DNA from: Arthrobacter sp. OVS8 | GTDB lineage: Bacteria > Actinomycetota > Actinomycetes > Actinomycetales > Micrococcaceae | Assembly (NCBI GenBank): GCA_028370155.1 | Contig: CP116670.1 | Coordinates: forward strand, 3,658,001-3,722,000 | Direction of reading: 5' to 3' | Length of the DNA: 64,000 bases | Shown here: positions 59,101 to 64,000 of the stretch, piece after piece | Layout: each line of letters opens with the position of its first letter | Numbering within the stretch: the first letter of the stretch is position 1 | Program-made: the position numbers and the translations under genes | The notes under the pieces: generated by a model | Told to the model about the DNA's origin: nothing | Seen by the model: the letters and a program-made list of their open reading frames with translations, nothing else | Databases searched by the model: none

Positions 59101-59730
59101 TTACTCCTCGAAGCGTGCGGTGAAGTCGGTATCGCCGGCAATGGAGGCCACGACTCCTGCCGCGACGTCGCGGATCTTCAGGTTCCGGTTGTTGGAGGTG
59201 TTCCGGAGGATCTTGAAGGCGGCGTCCCTGCCGCACCGGTTCTGGGCCATGATCGCCCCGATTGCCATGTCAATGATGGTCCGCGACTGCATTGCGGCGG
59301 ACAGGTCCTGACGCGATTCCCGGAGCTGTGAGATCCGGAGCGCCAGGAGCAGTGCCCGCGAGGCGTCGGCGGCGAACCGGTGCGCTTCCGCGAGGTCCTC
59401 GCCGGAGAAAGCCCCGGCCCGCGGCGAATAGAGGTTAACGACGGCGGAGTCCTCACCGTCGAGCTCAAGCGGAATCCGGACCTTGCTGACGGAGCCCTCT
59501 CCGTTGCTGCCCACATCTGAGGAGGGCTGCTTCCGACGTGTGATGGTGATCCCGCAGGAAACTTCGCGTTCTGGGCGGGACAGCCCTCCCGCCGTCAGGC
59601 TGGCTAGGTCGGCGAGGAAATCGCCGACGTCGGATCCCGTCTCGGTGCTGTCCACCACGAGATCCAGAAGGGTGCTGACGGCGTCTCGGATGTTTTGTGA
59701 CGTCGACGAAATGGCATTGTTCTTATGCAT
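59101..59730 (-). CDS. GAF-ANTAR RNA-binding antiterminator regulator
   Basis: 209-aa protein starting at ATG 59730 (MHKNNAISSTSQNIRDAV). A GAF-like sensor domain (residues 10-140, with KVRIPLELDGEDSAVVNLYS) is followed by an ANTAR domain (MQSRTIIDMAIGAIMAQNRC, DAAFKILRNTSNNRNLKIRD). ANTAR proteins bind paired RNA hairpins and prevent termination. No two-hairpin target is obvious next to the gene. Intact. 69 bases separate it from the DUF1810 start. Confidence 0.9.
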   Translation of the reverse strand: MHKNNAISSTSQNIRDAVSTLLDLVVDSTETGSDVGDFLADLASLTAGGLSRPEREVSCGITITRRKQPSSDVGSNGEGSVSKVRIPLELDGEDSAVVNLYSPRAGAFSGEDLAEAHRFAADASRALLLALRISQLRESRQDLSAAMQSRTIIDMAIGAIMAQNRCGRDAAFKILRNTSNNRNLKIRDVAAGVVASIAGDTDFTARFEE

Positions 59731-59955
59731 GGCGGCCCCCAAGTCCTCGCCGCACCGCTTTGCAAGGTCGGCGGCGTTCTCCGATCCTATGGCGGGGGCT
59801 CCTCCGAAGGAAGAGAAACGTGCCGCAGGGTATCGGCGGCGACGGGCGGAAAATTGTCCGAGGCCGACCGGCGGCAGCCTTGCTAAAGTCAGCAATAGGG
59901 GCAGTGATCTCCGGCCGGGCACCCAAAAACGGACCGGCCAAGGAAGGCGGGCGGC

Positions 59956-60683
59956 ATGTTCTTCTTCACTGACACCAGTCTGGTGGAAGCCGGCCTGCTG
60001 CTCGCAACGTTCGTGCTGTGTTCCCTGATCGGCATCGAGCGGCAGGTCCGGCAGAAGAGCGCGGGATACCGGACCCACGTGCTGGTGGGACTCGGCTCGT
60101 GCGGCTTCACCCTGGTGTCCGCCTACGGTTTCGCGTCCGTGATGGAGCCCGGTGCCGTCCTGGACCCGTCCCGCATCGCGGCCCAGATCGTCAGCGGGAT
60201 CGGCTTCCTGGGCGCTGGTGTCATCTTCAAGGGCCGGGACGTTGTCCGGGGCTCACGACCGCCGCCACCATCTGGGTCTCCGCCGCGGTGGGCATGGCCT
60301 GCGGGGCGGGCATGGTTTCCCTTGGCGCGGTGCTGACCATCTTCCACCTCATTACGCTGTTCGTGATTGCCCCGGCCGTCCGCAAAATCCCCTCCGTGGA
60401 CAGGAACCGGGTCATGCACATCGACTACGCCGACGGCCAAGGGGTATTGCGGCAGATCCTCGAAATCGCCACCACCATGGGGTTCAGTTCCTCGATTCTG
60501 CGCACCCGGAGGACGGGGGACGAGCAGAAACCGATGGTCTCGATGGAGGTGAGGTTCTTCGGACGTCACCCGCTGCGCAACCTCGTGATGCCCCTGATGG
60601 ACCTGCATGGCGTCGCAAGCGTCACCGTCCGGGGTACCGATTCGAGCGAGGACGACGACGATGACGACGACGATGAGTCCTGA
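59956..60683 (+). CDS. MgtC/SapB family membrane protein
   Basis: About 243 aa. Helices include VEAGLLLATFVLCSLIGIER, QKSAGYRTHVLVGLGSCGFT and QIVSGIGFLGAGVIFKG, the MgtC signature, then a C-terminal ACT-like domain (VMHIDYADGQGVLRQILEIA). The tail is a run of Asp (SSEDDDDDDDDES) from a GAC/GAT repeat at 60649-60675. MgtC proteins help with magnesium limitation and acid stress. One break at GGGG 60248-60251; adding G restores VRGLTTAATIWVSAAVGMA. Start ATG 59956 after AAGGAAGGCGGGCGGC. Confidence 0.92.
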
Positions 60684-60756
60684 GGCCGGGACCGGAGCCG
60701 GGGCCTCCGTGACTGTGCACCCGGGCAGGGGTTGACTACGGTGCAAGGATGAGGGC

Positions 60757-61379
60757 ATGTCCTTCTTTGACGATCTTCCAGCGCCGCCGGAGCGGCCGCG
60801 GCAGCCCAAATTTGTGGTTCCCCGTGGGCGGCTCCGCCGTCGGACGAACTTCCTGCAGTGGTGCCCCTGGGGCTGTTCCTGCAGCGCAGTCAGCGGATGG
60901 TGATGGCTGTGAAGGGCGCCGAGGTGTATTCCACCGGCTCCGTGCTGGAACTCGTCTGGACGATTCGTCGGGGGACCGAGTCCGACGCCGAATGGGGCTC
61001 GCTGACCGAACGGTGCTTCAACCGGCCGTCTTTCCGTTACGGCACGCAGGGTGGCGGCGGAGGATTCCGGCTCGGTGTTGCGTACCCGGACGGGGGCAAG
61101 ACCACGGCGGACGAGTGGCCCCACTGGGGGATGGAAGGTGCCGACCCGGGGCCGGGGCCGGTGCTGACGACGGCCGGTGGTGGCGGCGGCTCGGGCAGCG
61201 ACGATGAGGTGACATCGTCGGTGAAGTTCTGGTTGTGGCCCTTGCCAACAGTTGGTGAACTGCGGATCGTGGCGCAATGGGCCGACGTCGGCATGGATCA
61301 GGAGTCGGTCGTGGTCAGCGGGGACGCGCTGGCTTTGGCCGCGGAGCGGGTCCAGCCGTACTGGCTCACGCCGGGTTGA
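60757..61379 (+). CDS. Conserved hypothetical protein
   Basis: About 208-aa soluble protein. Starts MSFFDDLPAPPERPRQPKFV, passes through VPLGLFLQRSQRMVMAVKGA and ends ALALAAERVQPYWLTPG. It looks mainly beta (AEVYSTGSVLELVWTIRR; VKFWLWPLPTVGELRIVAQW), with a Gly/Pro-rich loop near residue 135. The frame breaks at CCCC 60820-60823; one added C gives VVPPWAAPPSDELPAVV. I recognise no characterised family. Confidence 0.7.
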
Positions 61380-61398
61380 GCTGGCGCGGGGCTCCCTG

Positions 61399-61940
61399 AT
61401 GACAGGCAAGAGCACGCCCCTGGCCGGCGGCGTCCGGATCCGGGTCCTCAGAGCCTCCGATCCGGAACTGATGTGTGCCGCCTACTTGCGAAACCGGGAA
61501 CACCTGGCGCCCTGGGAGCCGCTGCGGGCCGAGGAGTTCTTCACCGTTGACGGTCAGATGGTGAGCGTTCAGTCCAAGCTCGCCCTGTTCATCGCCGGCT
61601 CCGATGTTCCGTGGGTCCTGACGGATGGCGAGTCGATTGTGGGGCTGATGACCCTCAGCGGAATCGTCCGGGGCCGTTCCTCAGCGCCCACCTCGGATAC
61701 TGGGTGGACAAGGACTACACCGGGCGCGGGATCGGCTCGGCAGCGGTCGCATTCGCCATTGACGAGGCCCGGGACGAGCTGGGCCTGCACCGGCTGCAGG
61801 CCGCGACCCTCCAGCACAACACCGCCTCACAGAAGATCCTCAGGCGCTCCGGTTTCACGGAGATCGGCACAGCCCCGGCCTACCTCAACATCGCCGGAGG
61901 CTGGCAGGACCACGTCCTCTATCAACGGATTTTGTACTGA
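61399..61940 (+). CDS. GNAT acetyltransferase (RimJ/RimL-like)
   Basis: About 180-aa acetyl-CoA dependent acetyltransferase. IRVLRASDPELMCAAYLRNR and HLAPWEPLRAEEFF start the fold. The acetyl-CoA motif is GYWVDKDYTGRGIGSAAVAF, followed by LGLHRLQAATLQHNTASQKI and LRRSGFTEIGTAPAYLNIAG, as in ribosomal-protein alanine acetyltransferases. ATG 61399 is the start. One break at GGGG 61670-61673; one G restores VRGPFLSAHLGYW. Substrate unknown. Confidence 0.9.
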
Positions 61941-61990
61941 GGCGCGGCGGCCGGCCAAAACCTGTGTCCCCGGCGTGCGAGACTCTCTTG

Positions 61991-62395
61991 ATGACTGATG
62001 AGACCCTCGGTGCGTTGCACCACGTCGAGCTTTGGGTACCGGATCTCGGCCGTGCCAAGGAAGAATGGGGCTGGCTGCTGGCCCGCCTGGGCTATCAGGA
62101 CTACCAGGACTGGCCGGACGGCTGCAGCTGGCGGCGGGGGACCACGTACATCGTTGTAGAGGAATCCCCGGCCCTGAGCAGCCGGACGCATGACCGCACC
62201 GCGCCCGGGCTCAACCATCTGGCGTTCAACGCCGGGACCAGGCAGCAGGTGGACGCCCTGGCGGCCGCCGCCGTCGGGCGCGGCTGGCGCGAACTTTTCT
62301 CGGAAAAGTACCCGCACGCCGGTGGCCCGGACCACTTCGCCGCCTACCTGGTGAATTCGGACGGCTTTGAAGCCGAACTGATCGCCGCGGACTGA
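61991..62395 (+). CDS. VOC-family protein
   Basis: 134-aa glyoxalase-fold protein. HHVELWVPDLGRAKEEWGWL holds the first metal-type His and Glu, APGLNHLAFNAGTRQQVDAL the second His, and SDGFEAELIAAD the last Glu. Start ATG 61991 (MTDETLGALHHVEL). Intact. It lies 50 bases after the GNAT gene and may be co-transcribed. Confidence 0.9.
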   Translation: MTDETLGALHHVELWVPDLGRAKEEWGWLLARLGYQDYQDWPDGCSWRRGTTYIVVEESPALSSRTHDRTAPGLNHLAFNAGTRQQVDALAAAAVGRGWRELFSEKYPHAGGPDHFAAYLVNSDGFEAELIAAD

Positions 62396-62421
62396 GGCTG
62401 CGCCGGCGACGCCCTGCGGAC

Positions 62422-62908
62422 TCAGCGCACCATCCGCAGGATCGGTACCGCCGTCCCGACCAGGTCATGCGCCGAGGTGGCGCCGTCGGGGACAAAGCCG
62501 TTGCGCCGGTAGAAGGCGAAGGCACGCGGGTTCTCTTCCGCGATCCAGAGGTAGGCGCCGCCGTGGCCCACAGCTGCGTCCAGCAGCAATTGCCCTGCCC
62601 CGAGCCGTACTCGCTGGCGAGCACATAGATCCCGTTCAGCTCCCTGGGTCGGGGCGCGTCATCGGCACGCCCGGCGCTGGCGCTCGCCCAGCCGACGATG
62701 TCCGTCCCGCGGCAGGCCACCCAGACGTCCGAGGCGGCGGCGGCAATGATCTTGCGCCACCTTTCCTCCCGCGGACCCTGCTCCAGCCCGGCAAGGAGGC
62801 CGCCGGCAACAGGTGGGCATAGCTCTCACGCCAGGCCTGGATGTGCACGCGCGCAATGCCGGCGGCGTCGTCCAATCGGGCGGGCCTGACGGTCAGGTCT
62901 GTTGTCAT
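62422..62908 (-). CDS. GNAT acetyltransferase
   Basis: About 162-aa acetyltransferase. The start VRPARLDDAAGIARVHIQAW RESYAHLLP is typical of small GNATs, and WIAEENPRAFAFYRRNGFVP is the last part of the fold. The middle (VWVACRGTDIVGWASASAGR; ELNGIYVLASEYGSGQG, the acetyl-CoA loop) is in other frames: breaks lie near 62600 and 62790. ATG 62908 (MTTDLTVRPARLDD) is the start. Convergent with the VOC gene. Confidence 0.85.
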
Positions 62909-63033
62909 CCGGACAGCGTAATACTCAACCGCACCCACGAGGCGGCGTCGCGGAGCCGGCAACTGCTGGCTGGTCCACAAAACCGCAGTCTCCATCCTTG
63001 GCAGCGTTGTTACTCGCGGGTAACATAGTGCCC

Positions 63034-63579
63034 ATGCATCTGCTTCTCCGCACGCTTCTCCTGCTGTTCACGTCCTCGCGCCGTTCGGCGCTGAGTATCT
63101 GGGACACGTCGTCACTTCCGCTGAAGGTCCTGCCGACCGACATTGACATTGCGATGCATGTCAACAACGGCATGTATTTCTCCCTGATGGACCTGGGCCG
63201 GTTCGACCTGATGGCCCGCAGCGGAACCTGGAAGGCCATGCGCCGCCGGGGATGGAGTCCGGTGGCGGCCGGGGAAACCATCGCCTTCCGCCGTTCACTG
63301 CAGTTGTGGCAGCGGTACACGATCGAAACGAAGATCATCGGCCTCGACGAGAAAGCCATCTACTTCGAGCAGCGCATGGTGGTGGACGGGGAAATCTACG
63401 CCCGCGCATTCATCGCTACGCGCCTGGTCAGCAAGGGCAAGCCGGTCAGCCAGGAGGAGATCATCCGTGAGTTCGGGGCGCCTCCGGCTGACCTCGAACT
63501 GCCCGAATGGATCCACGAATGGCGGGAAACCAACGCCCTGCCCGGGGCGCGGCGCCCGGCGCCGCACGTCTGGGCCTGA
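63034..63579 (+). CDS. Acyl-CoA thioesterase family protein (4HBT-like, THEM6 type)
   Basis: 181-aa hotdog-fold protein. LPLKVLPTDIDIAMHVNNGM YFSLMDLGRFDL is the thioesterase start with the Asp/His/Asn region, followed by RRSLQLWQRYTIETKIIGLD and RAFIATRLVSKGKPVSQEEI. ATG 63034 (MHLLLRTLLLLFTSSRRSAL) gives a hydrophobic N-terminus. TAACAT lies seven bases upstream, suggesting a leaderless transcript. Substrate unknown. Intact. Confidence 0.88.
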   Translation: MHLLLRTLLLLFTSSRRSALSIWDTSSLPLKVLPTDIDIAMHVNNGMYFSLMDLGRFDLMARSGTWKAMRRRGWSPVAAGETIAFRRSLQLWQRYTIETKIIGLDEKAIYFEQRMVVDGEIYARAFIATRLVSKGKPVSQEEIIREFGAPPADLELPEWIHEWRETNALPGARRPAPHVWA

Positions 63580-63623
63580 GTCGGCCCGCGCCTGAGCCCG
63601 GCTGCGCCTGAGACGGCCAGCGC

Positions 63624-64000
63624 CTACGTCCCGACGTCGCGCCGGCGCAGGGCCACCGCGCTGAGTGCCACGAGGGCGGCCGAAATGCCCCACAGCCAGC
63701 CGGCGGCCGCCCAGTCTGCCCCGTTGGCCACGGGGTTATTGCCGTAGGCCCAACTGTAGGGCGAGAGGTTCAGGAGCCAGTCGACCTCCTGGCTTTGCCT
63801 GCCGACGGCGTTGAACACGTAACCCAGGACGCCGACGCCGGCGCCGGCGGCCACACCGTACGTCTTCCGTCCCGTCACCGCGCCGACGAAGAGCGCCATG
63901 GTGCCCGAAAGCAGGGTCAGCCCGGCAGACAGCACGGAGGCGCCGAGGAGATTTTCCGGCCTGATGTTCAGCTGCGCGGAATCGGTCAGCAGGAGGATCA
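63624..64000 (-). CDS. ABC-2 type transporter permease, C-terminal part (cut by window end)
   Basis: The last 125 residues of a membrane permease: SVLSAGLTLLSGTMALFVGA, KTYGVAAGAGVGVLGYVFNA, a loop DWLLNLSPYSWAYGNNPVAN and a final helix WGISAALVALSAVALRRRD. The LSPYSWA loop and final basic motif are typical of ABC-2 membrane subunits with a C-terminal helix. The start is beyond 64000. No substrate can be assigned. Confidence 0.8.
   Translation of the reverse strand, partial: ILLLTDSAQLNIRPENLLGASVLSAGLTLLSGTMALFVGAVTGRKTYGVAAGAGVGVLGYVFNAVGRQSQEVDWLLNLSPYSWAYGNNPVANGADWAAAGWLWGISAALVALSAVALRRRDVGT

Overview
The window reads as a chromosomal segment of a high-GC actinobacterium of the Arthrobacter/Pseudarthrobacter type (Micrococcaceae). 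The grounds are strong G/C third-position bias, GTG/TTG starts, several leaderless promoters (a -10-like hexamer 6-8 nt before the start codon), and gene families typical of that group (MbtH, FprA, DUF1206, DUF6325, ANTAR, DUF779). The genus is inferred from gene content; no rRNA is present. A dominant technical feature is that about half of the genes are broken by one-base frameshifts. Nearly every break I checked lies where a run of five G or C appears to have been written as four. I therefore annotate these genes as whole CDSs with assembly errors, not as pseudogenes.

Layout. 1-5.6 kb: 3' part of a siroheme synthase, an FprA-type ferredoxin reductase, a type IB topoisomerase, a DUF1206 membrane protein and a small membrane protein. 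5.9-21.6 kb, minus strand: a nonribosomal peptide cluster with a trimodular C-A-PCP / C-A-PCP / C-A-PCP-TE synthetase, MbtH, a DrrAB-type ABC exporter, a phosphopantetheinyl transferase, an MFS transporter and a GntR regulator, several joined by ATGA stop/start overlaps. A small secreted repeat protein sits just upstream. 22-25.7 kb: a PPK2 polyphosphate kinase and a P-type ATPase with atypical ion-site residues, as an operon. 25.9-30.4 kb: PucR regulator divergent from an aminoaldehyde dehydrogenase and a GABA aminotransferase. 30.6-34.2 kb: universal stress protein, RarD permease and a second FprA.

34.4-39.0 kb: an alcohol/aldehyde oxidation module (GAF regulator, aldehyde dehydrogenase, zinc alcohol dehydrogenase, DUF779) with two palindromes in the regulator-dehydrogenase gap. 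39.2-42.4 kb: amino-acid permease and an IS3-type insertion sequence. 42.5-47.2 kb: TetR regulator, DUF2461, a large polytopic membrane protein and a polysaccharide pyruvyl transferase-like protein. 47.4-50.8 kb: catalase, a Fur-family regulator with a palindromic operator, and a divergent EntS-like MFS exporter. 50.8-64 kb: mostly small housekeeping, stress and signalling genes (HtpX, YajQ, tRNA-Tyr, DUF6325/SHOCT pair, ArsR-AHSA1 pair, DinB, VOC, DUF1059-EAL pair, ANTAR, MgtC, GNATs, thioesterase) and the 3' part of an ABC-2 permease.

The most distinctive system is the peptide cluster. Its three adenylation domains have almost identical predicted pocket residues (D-A-D-E-V/L-L-F/L-V-D-K), which suggests the same amino acid is loaded three times. 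The first module starts with an EntF-like condensation domain but no loading module is encoded nearby, so an acyl or aryl starter supplied in trans is likely. Export by DrrAB and carrier-protein priming by the co-encoded PPTase complete the unit. A siderophore is a reasonable guess, but no iron box, catechol or hydroxamate genes are visible here.
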